From contig NZ_LPXN01000105.1 of the NCBI RefSeq assembly GCF_001618175.1, forward strand, positions 37,795-101,794: a DNA stretch of 64,000 nt, read 5' to 3'. Both the position numbers and the translations under genes were made by a program. Below are positions 8,137 to 17,063 of the stretch, piece after piece. A model generated the notes under the pieces. The model saw only the letters and a list, made by a program, of their open reading frames with translations, searched no databases and had not been told where the DNA came from. The stretch's first letter is position 1. Every line of letters starts with the position of its first letter. The DNA is from Oceanibaculum pacificum (GTDB lineage Bacteria; Pseudomonadota; Alphaproteobacteria; Oceanibaculales; Oceanibaculaceae).

Positions 8137-9534
8137 TTACTGCAACCGGATGGCGGCGGCCGTCTGCCGCGCCTGTGCCGCTTCAGCCGTCTCGCCGGAC
8201 AGGTCGAGCGCATCGGCGTAGCGCAGCCAGCTATAGCGGCTGTGCGGCCTGATCTGGCTGCGTTGCGCCAGCAGCAGCCTAGCCAGCGGCGCGCGCCCGG
8301 CGCCCAGCGCGGCCTCAATGACGATCTGGTGGAAGATATCGCGCTGGGCGTGGCTGGCGCCGATTGCCTGCCAGTCATGGCGCAGCGGCAGCATCAGCGC
8401 CAGCGCGCGGTCGAAGCGCTTTTCGGCAAAAGCCAGGATCGCCTCCGAGATCGGCGCGGTCAGCGGCCCGGCGACCAGGGCGGCGCTGTTACCGCCCGGT
8501 GCTGCCCCGAAGGCGCGCAGCGAGGCCAGCAGCGTCTCGGCATCTGCCTTGCGGCCGGATTTCGCCAGCGCGATCATGAAATGCGTGTCGGTGAAGGCCA
8601 GCACATGGTCGTTCAGCCGCTTCGCCGCCACATCGCCCAGCAAGTCCCAGCGATTGCCGACATCGACGCCGCAGAATTCCAGCCGCAGCAGCAGCGAGGC
8701 GGCGTTCTGCACATCGAGGTAGAAGCCGTTCTCATCCACCTCCACCTCGGCATCGTACAGCGCCAGCACGCGGTCATATTCCCCGGCCTCCAGTGGGAAC
8801 AGCGCGGTGTGCCACCAGATATGGTCCTTGAACGGGTTGCGGTCGCCCCAGCTTCCGGCTGGTTGGCTGAGCCAGGCCATGCCGTCCTTCAGCCGCCCCT
8901 GCATTTCCAGCACATGGGCCACGGCGTGAACCGACCACAGATCCTCCGGGTTGATCTCCACCGCCCGGCGGCCGACGCGCTCGGCCTCGGCATAGTCGCC
9001 GCTTTCCTCCAGCCCGAAGGACAGCATGCCCAGCACATTGCCGTAGCCCGGCATGTCCTCGTCCCAGGCCGGCAGTACGCCCGCCGGCAAGTCGCGCAGC
9101 GCCGCCGAGCGGCCGAGCCAGAAGCTGGCGAAATGATGCAGCCGCAGGGCCAGCACATCGGTGGGGTATTCGGCCAGCAACTGCTCCCACACCGCGCAGG
9201 CAGTCGCCGTGTCGCCCGCCGCCCAGGCCTCCAGTGCCGCCAGATGCAGCCGCTCGCGCGGGGTGATCGACGCCGCCCCGGCTTGGGCCCCGGCCTGGGC
9301 CTGCGCCAGCGCCTTGCGCGCCGCCGGCACTGTGGCGTTGGAGCCGATCAGCAGCATGAAATAGCCGCGCAGGATCAACCCCATGACGAAGCCCGGATCG
9401 GCCGCCAGCGCTTGCTTCAGCTTTTCGCCGCCGGACAGCCGGTATTCCAGATAGTCCTGGATCGCGCCATTGAAGGCGGCGGCCGCCTCGGCGCTGTCGG
9501 TGGTCAGGGCAAGGCCCCGTTCGTCCTGCTGCAT
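8137..9534 (-). CDS. Tetratricopeptide (TTC38-like) protein
   Basis: A 465-residue cytosolic alpha-helical repeat protein resembling the TTC38 family, found from bacteria to animals, with no defined activity. Recognisable features are FVMGLILRGYFMLLIG at about 49-64, SFWLGRSAALRD, the conserved YGNVLGMLSFGLEESGDYAEAE and VHAVAHVLEMQGR, and DHIWWHTALFPLEAGEYD, which is the family hallmark in the middle of the protein. The ATG at 9534 has GAGGAA about 8 nt upstream. It is first gene of a likely two-gene unit with DUF2254. Confidence 0.88.
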   Translation of the reverse strand: MQQDERGLALTTDSAEAAAAFNGAIQDYLEYRLSGGEKLKQALAADPGFVMGLILRGYFMLLIGSNATVPAARKALAQAQAGAQAGAASITPRERLHLAALEAWAAGDTATACAVWEQLLAEYPTDVLALRLHHFASFWLGRSAALRDLPAGVLPAWDEDMPGYGNVLGMLSFGLEESGDYAEAERVGRRAVEINPEDLWSVHAVAHVLEMQGRLKDGMAWLSQPAGSWGDRNPFKDHIWWHTALFPLEAGEYDRVLALYDAEVEVDENGFYLDVQNAASLLLRLEFCGVDVGNRWDLLGDVAAKRLNDHVLAFTDTHFMIALAKSGRKADAETLLASLRAFGAAPGGNSAALVAGPLTAPISEAILAFAEKRFDRALALMLPLRHDWQAIGASHAQRDIFHQIVIEAALGAGRAPLARLLLAQRSQIRPHSRYSWLRYADALDLSGETAEAAQARQTAAAIRLQ

Positions 9535-9707
9535 TGCGATTCCTCGATTGCGCTTCTTGTTCGCAAGGGTGACCGCCCGCAGGCCGGGCTGTCCAGATAT
9601 TTCAGGCGGTTAAGGTTGGCCTTGTCCCGGCTGGCCAGGGGTAGGGCCGGAAATCGAATTGTCGCCTTTACCGTATTCCCTCATGCTTGCACGAAACGGA
9701 GAAGCTG

Positions 9708-10583
9708 ATGTTCGACGGGTTCGAGGAAGCCAGGGCGAGGGTGCCCGATGCCGAAATCCATTACCGGATCGGCGGCAGCGGGCCGCCCTTGCTGCTGCTG
9801 CACGGCTACCCGCAGACGCATCATATCTGGCACAAGGTTGCGCCCATGCTGGCGGAACGGTTCACGCTGGTGATGCCGGATCTGCGCGGCTATGGCCGCA
9901 GCCGGGGGCCGGCGCCCGACGCGGCGCATCTGCATTATTCCAAGCGGGCGATGGCGGCCGACATGGTTGCGCTGATGAGCGGCCTGGGGTTCAAGCGTTT
10001 CGGCCTTGCCGGGCATGACCGGGGCGGTCGTGTCGGCTACCGGCTGTGCCTGGATCATCCGCAGCGGGTGACGCGCTTCTGCCCCATCGACATCATCCCG
10101 ACGCTGGATGCCTGGGAACGGATGGACGCCGACAAGGCGATCTCGACCTATCACTGGCAGTTCCTGGCGGTGCCTGCCCCGGTGCCGGAAAAGCTGATCG
10201 GAGCCGACCCGGATTTCTATTACAGCCATCTGCTGGATCGCTGGGCGGGGTATCGCGACCGGCTCGCCCCGGAAGCGGTGGCCGACTATCTGACGCAGTT
10301 CCACGATCCGGCCGTCATCGCCGCGACCTGCGCGGATTATCGCGCCGGAGCCTCGGTTGACCGCCGACACGATGCCGAGGACCGCGCCGCCGGCCGCGGG
10401 ATCGTCTGCCCGGTGCTGGTGCTGTGGGGACGCGGTTACCTGGCGTCGAAGGCTGCCTCCCCGTCCGCGATCTGGCGCGACTGGGCCACGGAAGTCAGCG
10501 AGGTGGCGTTGGATTGCGGCCATTTCGTCGTCGAGGAGGAGCCGGAGAAGGCTGCCGCAGCGTTGGGCGAATTCTTCGCCTGA
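9708..10583 (+). CDS. Alpha/beta hydrolase, fluoroacetate dehalogenase-like
   Basis: A 291-residue alpha/beta hydrolase closest in pattern to fluoroacetate dehalogenases and epoxide hydrolases. The oxyanion motif LLHGYPQTHHIW, DLRGYGRS, the nucleophile elbow GHDRGGR with Asp as nucleophile and the two Arg that hold the carboxylate in haloacetate enzymes, the YHW pair (His/Trp halide-binding position), and the catalytic His in CGHFVVEE are all present. The acid is probably the Asp in PIDIIPT. Haloacetate specificity is inferred from these residues, not proven. The ATG at 9708 has GGAGAAG at ideal spacing; an upstream TTG at 9687 is less likely. Confidence 0.88.
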   Translation: MFDGFEEARARVPDAEIHYRIGGSGPPLLLLHGYPQTHHIWHKVAPMLAERFTLVMPDLRGYGRSRGPAPDAAHLHYSKRAMAADMVALMSGLGFKRFGLAGHDRGGRVGYRLCLDHPQRVTRFCPIDIIPTLDAWERMDADKAISTYHWQFLAVPAPVPEKLIGADPDFYYSHLLDRWAGYRDRLAPEAVADYLTQFHDPAVIAATCADYRAGASVDRRHDAEDRAAGRGIVCPVLVLWGRGYLASKAASPSAIWRDWATEVSEVALDCGHFVVEEEPEKAAAALGEFFA

Positions 10584-10667
10584 CCGACCAATTCATGGCA
10601 TCGTCCAAATGGGCCTGGCGCGTCGTTTCCGCTATTGTCGCCGGATCGTCAACCGGGAGCCAGGCCC

Positions 10668-11279
10668 ATGTCGATTGTCACCAGCGTCGAGCAGTTGAAC
10701 GCCCTGTATGGCGTGCCGTCGGATGCCTCCACGGTGAAGGAGGTGGACTGGATCACGCCGGACTACCGGGTCTTCATCGAGGCGTCGCCTTTCGTGGCGC
10801 TGGCGACCAGTGGGCCGGAAGGGCTGGATTGCTCGCCGCGCGGCGACAAGCCGGGATTCGTGCGCATCGCCGACGAACGCACGCTGATGATGCCCGACCG
10901 GCGCGGCAATAACCGCGTCGATTCGCTGAGCAACATCGTGCGCGACCCCCGCGTCGGGTTGCTGTTCCTGATTCCCGGTTCCGGCACCACGCTGCGGGTG
11001 AACGGGCGCGCGCAGCTCTCCATCGACGCCGATCTCTGCGCTAGCTTCGCGGTGGAGGAGAAAGCGCCCCGTTCGGTTATCGTCATCGCCGTCGAAACGG
11101 TCTATTTCCAGTGCGCCCGCGCCATCGCGCGCTCGGAGCTATGGAACCCGGAACGCCATGTCGATCCCGCAAACCTGCCGACGCCTGGCCGGATATTGGC
11201 GGCGCTCAGCGAGCAACGGGTCGGCGGCGAGGCTTATGACAAGGAATGGCCGACCCGGGCAAAGGCCAGCATGTGGTGA
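10668..11279 (+). CDS. PPOX-type FMN-dependent flavoprotein (MSMEG_1061-like)
   Basis: A 203-residue protein of the pyridoxamine-phosphate-oxidase-like split-barrel fold, in the subgroup annotated as MSMEG_1061 family. Typical pieces are FIEASPFVALATSGPEGLDCSPRG (given in parts FIEASPFVALA and GLDCSPRGD), the FMN-binding DRRGNNRVDSLSNI, and VGLLFLIPGSGTTLRVNGRA. Subfamily members are predicted FMN enzymes with unknown substrates. The ATG at 10668 follows GGGAGCC; the frame is open from 10635. It lies 84 bp after the dehalogenase-like gene on the same strand and is possibly co-transcribed. It abuts the convergent DUF4112 gene. Confidence 0.85.
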   Translation: MSIVTSVEQLNALYGVPSDASTVKEVDWITPDYRVFIEASPFVALATSGPEGLDCSPRGDKPGFVRIADERTLMMPDRRGNNRVDSLSNIVRDPRVGLLFLIPGSGTTLRVNGRAQLSIDADLCASFAVEEKAPRSVIVIAVETVYFQCARAIARSELWNPERHVDPANLPTPGRILAALSEQRVGGEAYDKEWPTRAKASMW

Positions 11280-11672
11280 TCAGTTCCGCATCTGCCGGGC
11301 CAGATCGCGCTCGATCAGATCGATATTCTTCAGGTTGGCCTTCCAGAACAGGTCGAATGCGTCGCCCAGCGCCGGTACCGCGCCAACCGTGACGTCGATG
11401 GCGACATTGCGCGCCATGCGCACCAGCGTGCGGCGGCTGACACCCATGCGGTAGGCTTCAAGCACGATATAGGCGGAAACCAAGCCGGTCGACACGTCGC
11501 CGACGCCGGGGATCAGCCCGACCAGCGAATCCAGGCCGAAACGCAGCGGCGTGCCGGGAATGCCGAAGCGCGCATCAAGCAGCCCGGCGATTCGCCGCAA
11601 CCGGGCCAGCCGCTCCAGGCGGGTCGGCGCCCGCCTGAAGCCATCCGCGCCGCTATCGTAGCGCTCGGTCAT
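11280..11672 (-). CDS. DUF4112 domain protein
   Basis: A 130-residue small protein of the DUF4112 family. The signature is FGLDSLVGLIPGVGDVSTGLVSAYIVLEAYRMG (pieces LVGLIPGVGD and YIVLEAYRMG), with two weakly hydrophobic segments and a second GAVPALGDAFDLFWKANLKN motif, a repeat of the first motif's P-x-x-GD. It is probably membrane-associated; the function is unknown. The start codon overlaps the stop of the upstream YqaE gene (ATGA), so the pair is translationally coupled. Confidence 0.85.
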   Translation of the reverse strand: MTERYDSGADGFRRAPTRLERLARLRRIAGLLDARFGIPGTPLRFGLDSLVGLIPGVGDVSTGLVSAYIVLEAYRMGVSRRTLVRMARNVAIDVTVGAVPALGDAFDLFWKANLKNIDLIERDLARQMRN

Positions 11673-11827
11673 TTCTTCGCGATGACCCAGACAGCATGCA
11701 CGATGCCGGGGATGTAGCCCAGGATCGTCAGAATGATATTGATCCAGAAATGCTTGCCGATGCCGACCTGCAGGAACACGCCCAGCGGCGGCAGCAGAAT
11801 GGCGATGATGATGCGGATGAGATCCAT
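11669..11827 (-). CDS. YqaE/Pmp3-family small membrane protein
   Basis: A 52-residue protein that begins MDLIRIIIAILLPPLGVFLQ and continues with VGIGKHFWINIILTILGY and IPGIVHAVWVIAKK: two membrane helices with the family's LPPLGVFLQVG and GYIPGIVHA motifs. Pmp3/YqaE proteins are stress-induced plasma-membrane proteolipids that affect ion homeostasis and membrane potential. The stop overlaps the DUF4112 start by 4 nt. The gene is short but its family identity is unmistakable. Confidence 0.92.
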   Translation of the reverse strand: MDLIRIIIAILLPPLGVFLQVGIGKHFWINIILTILGYIPGIVHAVWVIAKK

Positions 11828-11979
11828 CTTCGTGTCGTTCCTTTTGCTCGTTTGCTTTCTTAAACGTCTCGGCCCCTGCTTTGATCCATCGGAGCCTCAT
11901 GGGAGACATTTATGCATAACCATTTCTTAATGGATGGGGGCGCATAGAGCGGTCACAAGACAAATAATAGGGACCGACA

Positions 11980-14067
11980 ATGTTTCTCAGGGGTATCCGT
12001 ATAACCAATCTGCTGACCGGCCTGTTCGGTCTGCTGCTCGCCTTCCTGGTGGCTTTCTGCGCCAGCCAGATGATCGACGCCGTGTTCGAACAGCGCCAGG
12101 CCCAGCGCATGCTGACCGGCGCGGACGCAACGCGTGACGTTTTCACCGCCCTTCAGAATACCCGGCTTGAACGCGGCCCGGTAACCAGCGCCCTGCGTGC
12201 CGACGGACCGGCCTCTAGCGGCTTGCTGACCTCCATCGACAAGGTGCGCGGCCTGTCGGCCCCGGCCTCCGAGGCGGTTATCGAAGCCTGCGGCAAGGTG
12301 GATTGCGGGAAGGTCTCGGCATCGTCGCTGCGCGCCGCGCTGGATACGCTGGCCGGTCTGCGCAAGGAAGTCGATGCCGGGTTGCGCGCCGGCCTTGCCA
12401 ACCGCCGCGCCGGCCTGGCCGACGATTGGCAGAAGAACGCGACCGTGATGGTCGATCTGCTGGAAGGCATCTCCGAGCATTTCGGGACCCAGATGCGCCT
12501 GGCCGACCCGGCCGGCGCGGAATTGATCGCCATCAAGGACGCCGCCTACCTGACCCGCGACGCGGTCGGGCTGGAGCGAGTCATCGTCGGCGACGCCATC
12601 GACGCCGGCAGCGTTACCGCCGACCAGCGGGCGAAGATGCTGGTCTATCGCGGCCAGGCGACCGCCGGCTGGTCCCAGGTTCAAAGCCTGACGGCGCGCG
12701 ACGGCATGGAACCGCGGATCCTGTCGGCTTTGGCGGTGGCGAAGAAAAGCTTCATCGATACGCTGATCCCGGCGCGCGACCAGATCGACCAGGCGCTGGC
12801 GGCCGGCAAGCCATCCGCCGTCTCCAAGGCGGATTGGTCGCGCCTCAGCGTCGGCACGTTGGATGATATGGTCGGCCTCTCGACCTCTGCGCTCGATGTG
12901 CTGGCCGACCATGCGGCGAACCGCAACCAGGCGGCACAGATCAAGCTGGCGATCAATGCCGGCCTGCTGCTGCTGGCGCTGGCCATCGGCGCCGCCGGCC
13001 TTATGCTGGTACGCGGCCGGGTAACCCGGCCGATGGCCGGCATCACCCAGGCCATGCTGCGGGTCGCCGAGGGCGATCTTGAGGGCGAGATTCCCTATCG
13101 GGACCGCAAGGACGAAATCGGCGATCTGGCCGGCACGCTGGTGGTGTTCCGCGACAATGCGGAAGCCCGCCGGCGGATGGAGGCCGCTACCGCCGAGGAG
13201 CAGCGCAAGCGCGCTGAGCGCCAGCAAGCCGTCGAGGCCATGCTGGTGAGCTTCGACCGCAACGTCTCCGGCGTGCTGGAGGCCGTGGCCGCCGCTGCGA
13301 CGGAGCTGGAGCGCACCGCCCAGAGCATGACCGATATCGCCCAGGTCGCCAGCGCGCAGGCGCAGGCCACCTCCGGTGCGGCACAGCAGACCTCGGCCAA
13401 TGTGCAGACCGTGGCGGCGGCGACCGATGAGATGGCCGCCTCCACGGCGGAGATCGCGCGGCAGGTCGAGGAAAGCGCCAAGGTTGCCCGCCAGGCCTCC
13501 TCCGAGGCCGAGCAGACGGGCGGCATCGTGGAGAATCTATCCAACTCCGCCCGGCGCATCGGCGAGGTGGTGAATCTGATCAACGACATCGCCGAGCAGA
13601 CCAATCTCCTGGCCTTGAACGCCACCATCGAGGCGGCGCGCGCCGGGGAAGCCGGCAAGGGTTTCGCGGTCGTGGCGTCGGAGGTGAAGAATCTGGCCAA
13701 CCAGACCGCCAAGGCGACCGAGGATATCGTCGGCCAGATCGACGCCATGCAGGCAGCGACCAATTCGACGGTGCAGGCCATCGCTTCCATCGCCGCCGTG
13801 ATCGCCCAGATAAACGAAATCTCCTCCACCATCTCGGCCGCCGTCGAGGAGCAGAACGCGACCACGACGGAGATCGCCCGTAATGTCCAGGAGGCGGCTT
13901 CGGCCACCGAGGGCGTGACCGGCAATATCGAGAAGGTCAGCGACGCCGCCGAGCAGACGGGCGCTGCCGGCACCCAGGTGCTGGGGGCTGCGCAGGAGCT
14001 TTCGGAAAAGTCGGAGCAGATGCGCCGCGAGATCGAGGCCTTCCTGGCCGATATCCGCGCCGCCTGA
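11980..14067 (+). CDS. Methyl-accepting chemotaxis protein
   Basis: A 695-residue chemoreceptor. Membrane helix 1 is at about 10-30, a large helical periplasmic sensor domain spans about 32-320, helix 2 about 323-345, a HAMP domain follows with [20 protein letters not shown], and the cytoplasmic signalling domain runs to the C-terminus. The hairpin tip that binds CheA/CheW is visible ([19 protein letters not shown], then [15 protein letters not shown]). No C-terminal CheR-tethering pentapeptide is seen. The ATG at 11980 has AGGGA upstream. The ligand is unknown. No other chemotaxis genes lie in the window, so it is an orphan receptor gene. A strong hairpin terminator follows. Confidence 0.95.
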   Translation: MFLRGIRITNLLTGLFGLLLAFLVAFCASQMIDAVFEQRQAQRMLTGADATRDVFTALQNTRLERGPVTSALRADGPASSGLLTSIDKVRGLSAPASEAVIEACGKVDCGKVSASSLRAALDTLAGLRKEVDAGLRAGLANRRAGLADDWQKNATVMVDLLEGISEHFGTQMRLADPAGAELIAIKDAAYLTRDAVGLERVIVGDAIDAGSVTADQRAKMLVYRGQATAGWSQVQSLTARDGMEPRILSALAVAKKSFIDTLIPARDQIDQALAAGKPSAVSKADWSRLSVGTLDDMVGLSTSALDVLADHAANRNQAAQIKLAINAGLLLLALAIGAAGLMLVRGRVTRPMAGITQAMLRVAEGDLEGEIPYRDRKDEIGDLAGTLVVFRDNAEARRRMEAATAEEQRKRAERQQAVEAMLVSFDRNVSGVLEAVAAAATELERTAQSMTDIAQVASAQAQATSGAAQQTSANVQTVAAATDEMAASTAEIARQVEESAKVARQASSEAEQTGGIVENLSNSARRIGEVVNLINDIAEQTNLLALNATIEAARAGEAGKGFAVVASEVKNLANQTAKATEDIVGQIDAMQAATNSTVQAIASIAAVIAQINEISSTISAAVEEQNATTTEIARNVQEAASATEGVTGNIEKVSDAAEQTGAAGTQVLGAAQELSEKSEQMRREIEAFLADIRAA

Positions 14068-14080
14068 TCGCGCTGGCGAA

Positions 14081-14113
14081 ACGCCGGTCCCGTGATTTCT
14101 GCGGGACCGGCGT
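14081..14113 (+). terminator. Hairpin terminator after the chemoreceptor gene
   Basis: A perfect 12-bp stem, ACGCCGGTCCCG / CGGGACCGGCGT, with a 9-nt loop, 13 bp past the stop codon. The tail is only modestly T-rich (TTGCCGTTT), as is common at high GC. Confidence 0.65.
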
Positions 14114-14163
14114 TGCCGTTTCCGCGACGATGATGCGCCGGCGAAGTCGCTATGGCATTCTAC

Positions 14164-14179
14164 GTTCCGAATTTGGAAC
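14164..14179. promoter_or_regulatory. LysR-type palindrome upstream of the LysR gene
   Basis: GTTCC-GAATTT-GGAAC, extended to CGTTCC/GGAACG if the flanking bases are included, sits 8 bp before the LysR start codon. Its TTCC-N6-GGAA layout fits a LysR T-N11-A box and suggests autorepression by steric block of initiation. Confidence 0.45.
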
Positions 14180-14187
14180 GGTGAGCC

Positions 14188-15192
14188 ATGCAGGATCTGA
14201 ACGACCTCTCCTATTTCGCGGCCGTGGTCGCCCATGGCGGCTTCGCGCCGGCCGGGCGGGCGCTGAAGGAGCCGAAATCGAAGCTGTCGCGCCGCGTCGC
14301 CCAGCTGGAGGCCAGCCTGGGTGTGCGGCTGATCGAGCGCTCGACCCGGCGCTTTCGCGTGACCGAGGTCGGCCAGGCCTTCTATGAACGCTGCCGCACC
14401 ATCATGCTGGAGGTGGAGCAGGCCGAGGCCGTCGCCGCCGAGGCCCAGGGCGAGCCGCGCGGGCTGGTGCGCGTCAGCTGCCCGCCGGGACTGCTGGAAT
14501 CGATCACCGGCATCTTTAGCGCCTATCTGCGGCGCTATCCCAAGGTGACGCTGCAATTGCTGGCGACCAACCGGCGGATCAACCTGATCGACGAGCGCGT
14601 CGATATCGCCTTTCGCGTCCGCTCCACGCTGGACAGCGATGCCGGCCTGACCATGCGCCGGCTGACCACCAGCCGGCAGATACTGGTCGCCAGCCCGGAG
14701 ATCGCCGCCCGCGCCACCGACATGGCTCAGCTGGGCGCGCCGGGCGGGGTGCCGACGCTGAGCTACAATGAGGCGGCGCTGCACGATAGCTGGGTGCTGG
14801 CCAACGCTGCCGGCGAGACGCGCACGCTGAACCACGATCCGCGCTTCGTGTGCAGCGATTTCGGCGCCATGCGCGACGCCGCCGTGGCCGGGCTGGGGGT
14901 GACGCTGATGCCGAACCATTCGTGCTGGCCCTGGTTACAGAGCGGCGCTTTGGTGCAGGTCTTCCCGGAATGGTCGGCCCCGGAGGGCATCGTGCATCTG
15001 GTCTTCACCACAAAGCGCGGCCTGCCGCCGGCGGTGCGCGCGCTGATCGACCATATCGCCGAGGGCTTCCGCAGCGAGCGCCATGCCGCCCGCGAGGCCG
15101 GCGTGCCCGACCTGGCCCCACACCCGGCGCATGTGCATCCGCCGACGCCCCGGCCAAAGGATCTGGCCGCGAAAGATCTGGCGAACGACTGA
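14188..15192 (+). CDS. LysR-family transcriptional regulator
   Basis: A 334-residue LTTR. The winged HTH is at residues 1-60 (LSYFAAVVAHGGFAPAGRAL, SKLSRRVAQLEASLGVRLIERSTRRF) and the effector domain from about 90, with the usual RLIERSTRRFRVTEVGQAFYERC linker start. The subgroup (similar to regulators of quinone or aldehyde reductases with a divergent target) is only suggested, because here no divergent partner exists. The C-terminal tail of about 35 residues is Pro/His-rich and non-conserved. It overlaps greB by 1 nt (TGATG), so it is co-transcribed with it. Confidence 0.9.
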   Translation: MQDLNDLSYFAAVVAHGGFAPAGRALKEPKSKLSRRVAQLEASLGVRLIERSTRRFRVTEVGQAFYERCRTIMLEVEQAEAVAAEAQGEPRGLVRVSCPPGLLESITGIFSAYLRRYPKVTLQLLATNRRINLIDERVDIAFRVRSTLDSDAGLTMRRLTTSRQILVASPEIAARATDMAQLGAPGGVPTLSYNEAALHDSWVLANAAGETRTLNHDPRFVCSDFGAMRDAAVAGLGVTLMPNHSCWPWLQSGALVQVFPEWSAPEGIVHLVFTTKRGLPPAVRALIDHIAEGFRSERHAAREAGVPDLAPHPAHVHPPTPRPKDLAAKDLAND

Positions 15193-15740
15193 TGAGCGCT
15201 GAAACCGAAATGCAGGACGATTTGGACGAAGGGGAGGACGATGCCGCCGCCCTGCCGGCCGGCCTGAAGAACTACATCACGCCCGAGGGGCTGGAGCGGC
15301 TGAAGGCGGAGCTGAAGGATCTGCGCCAGATCGAGCGGCCGAAAGTGGTGGAGGTGGTGTCCTGGGCTGCCGGCAATGGCGACCGGTCGGAGAATGGCGA
15401 TTATATCTATGGCAAGAAGCGGCTGCGCGAGATCGACCGCCGGCTGCGCTTCCTGGCCAAGCGCATCGAGATCGCGGTGCCGGTCGACCCGGCCTTGCAG
15501 ACCAACCGCGACCAGGTGTTCTTCGGCGCCACCGTCACCTATTGCGACAGCCGGGACGCCGAACGCACGGTGCGCATCGTCGGCATCGACGAGGTCGATC
15601 ACGACAAGGGCGAGATCAGCTGGATATCGCCGGTTGCCCGCGCCCTGCTGAAGGCCCGCATCGGCGATCTGGTGAAGCTGCGCACCCCGGCGGGGATGGA
15701 GGAGCTGGAGGTGCTGGCGATACGCTACGGGGCAGGGTGA
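15192..15740 (+). CDS. greB: Transcription elongation factor GreB
   Basis: A 182-residue Gre factor that rescues backtracked RNA polymerase by stimulating transcript cleavage. The N-terminal coiled coil has YITPEGLERLKAELKDL at about 28-44, and the acidic tip is in GDRSENGDYIYGKKRLREID (about 62-81), which matches GreB. The C-terminal FKBP-like domain carries VFFGATVTYCD and the late SPVARALLKARIGD. An acidic 25-residue N-terminal extension is present. It starts on the last base of the LysR stop codon. The 3' end overlaps the convergent DUF72 gene by 16 bp. Confidence 0.93.
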   Translation: MSAETEMQDDLDEGEDDAAALPAGLKNYITPEGLERLKAELKDLRQIERPKVVEVVSWAAGNGDRSENGDYIYGKKRLREIDRRLRFLAKRIEIAVPVDPALQTNRDQVFFGATVTYCDSRDAERTVRIVGIDEVDHDKGEISWISPVARALLKARIGDLVKLRTPAGMEELEVLAIRYGAG

Positions 15741-16621
15741 TCCCATTCCAGCCCCAGCTTCTCGGCCAGGCGGGCGGCGTTGGCGGGGGCGCGGACCTTC
15801 ACGTCATTGTCGAAGTAAATGAAGACGTCATGGCCGGATTTGCGCGGTTTGCGCGCCGTCGTCACCCGTTCCGCGTCGCGCGGCTCCGAGCCCCGGGCCC
15901 AGCTGCCGGCCCGGCTGGCCCAGCGTTCCAGCGCTTCCTCGTCATAGCCGCTGACATACAGCTCCTTCGAGCCATGCAGCCGGCAATAGACGAAATCGGC
16001 GGTAACATCCATCAGCCGCGGCCAGTCCACCGTGTCGGCGCAGACCAGCGCCACCTTGTATCGGCGCAGCAGATCGATGAAGGCGGGGTCGCGGAAGCTC
16101 TCATGCCGGATTTCGACGGCGTGGCGCAGCGGCCGCGCGCCATCGGGGTCGAGCCAGGCGCGGCCCTGCATCCGCGCATCGTGCCGCCGGGCCAGCGCGG
16201 CCGCTTCGTCGGTGTCGTGCGGCAGCAGCGCCAGAAATGTCTCGAACAGATCGCGGTCGAACCGCAGGCTGGGCGGAAACTGCCACAGGATCGGCCCCAG
16301 TTTCGAACCCAGCCGCAACAGGCCGGAGGCGAGGAAATTCGCCAGCGGCGTCTCGATCTCGCGCAGCCGCCTGGTGTGGGTGATGTAGCGTGACGCCTTC
16401 ACCGCGAAGACGAACCCTTCCGGCGTCTCGTCGCGCCAGCGCGCGAAGCTGTCGGGCTTTTGCAGGCCGTAAAAGGTGCCGTTGATCTCGATGCTGGAAA
16501 ACCGGCTCGCCGCATAGGCCAGCTCCCGCCGCTGCACCAGCCCCTTGGGATAGAAGCCGCCCCGCCAGGGCGGATAAGTCCAGCCGGATATGCCGATGCG
16601 GATGGTGGCGGTGGATGACAT
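15725..16621 (-). CDS. DUF72 (YecE-like) protein
   Basis: A 298-residue protein of the DUF72/YecE family, a TIM-barrel fold of unknown activity. Family signs are IRIGISGWTYPPWRGGFYP near the N-terminus, SRFSSIEINGTFYGLQ, FAVKASRYITHTRRL, GPILWQFPPSLRFD, AVEIRHESF, and the C-terminal FIYFDNDVKVRAPANA. It is complete and of usual length. It overlaps the end of greB tail to tail. It has no associated iron-sulfur partner here. Confidence 0.92.
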   Translation of the reverse strand: MSSTATIRIGISGWTYPPWRGGFYPKGLVQRRELAYAASRFSSIEINGTFYGLQKPDSFARWRDETPEGFVFAVKASRYITHTRRLREIETPLANFLASGLLRLGSKLGPILWQFPPSLRFDRDLFETFLALLPHDTDEAAALARRHDARMQGRAWLDPDGARPLRHAVEIRHESFRDPAFIDLLRRYKVALVCADTVDWPRLMDVTADFVYCRLHGSKELYVSGYDEEALERWASRAGSWARGSEPRDAERVTTARKPRKSGHDVFIYFDNDVKVRAPANAARLAEKLGLEWDHPAP

Positions 16622-16696
16622 GCGGTTCTCCTGAATGCAAAGGAAGAACCTGATGCCGCCACGCTGGTTCCACGCGACGGCGCGCTATTGAAGCCG

Positions 16697-17063
16697 ATGA
16701 TTGCCTGGCCGCGGCGAAAGCCGGCCCATCGAGCTTATTTGGGGGGATTTGCTCTCCTCCAGGCCGCCCGCCCTGAAAGTCCGTCGGCGCTTCTTGAGCG
16801 CCATGATGAACTTGAGGAAAAAGTCGGAACGGGAGTAGTCGGATTTGAGGTCAACGTGCCGCCGCAGGACGTCCCTCAATTCTCCACGAGATACTTTTTG
16901 GATTATCAGAAGCGACGGCACTAAAAATCGACTTTTCGATAGGCCACTGCCTGAAAGCGAAATCATACGACTAACTGATTGGCTAGCTAGGGGAAACGAA
17001 CTGGTCCTTGCTGAATATAGGCCACGCTGCAGAGCTTCCCGCTATCCACTGGCGGCAACGTAA
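16697..17063 (+). pseudogene. Frameshifted DUF3223 protein gene
   Basis: The first part of the frame (to about 16894) reads LLERHDELEEKVGTGVVGFEV ... FSTRYF, and the matching continuation FWIIRSDGTKNRL is found one base later in another frame. Together they resemble the DUF3223 domain (a nuclease-associated and plant-plastid family), whose hallmark is an aromatic-FW-x-x-RxDGT segment. The break sits in a run of five T at 16895-16899; one T fewer restores the reading YFWIIRSDGT. The surroundings are clearly AT-richer than the neighbourhood, which suggests a transferred remnant. A sequencing error in the T run cannot be excluded. Confidence 0.5.
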
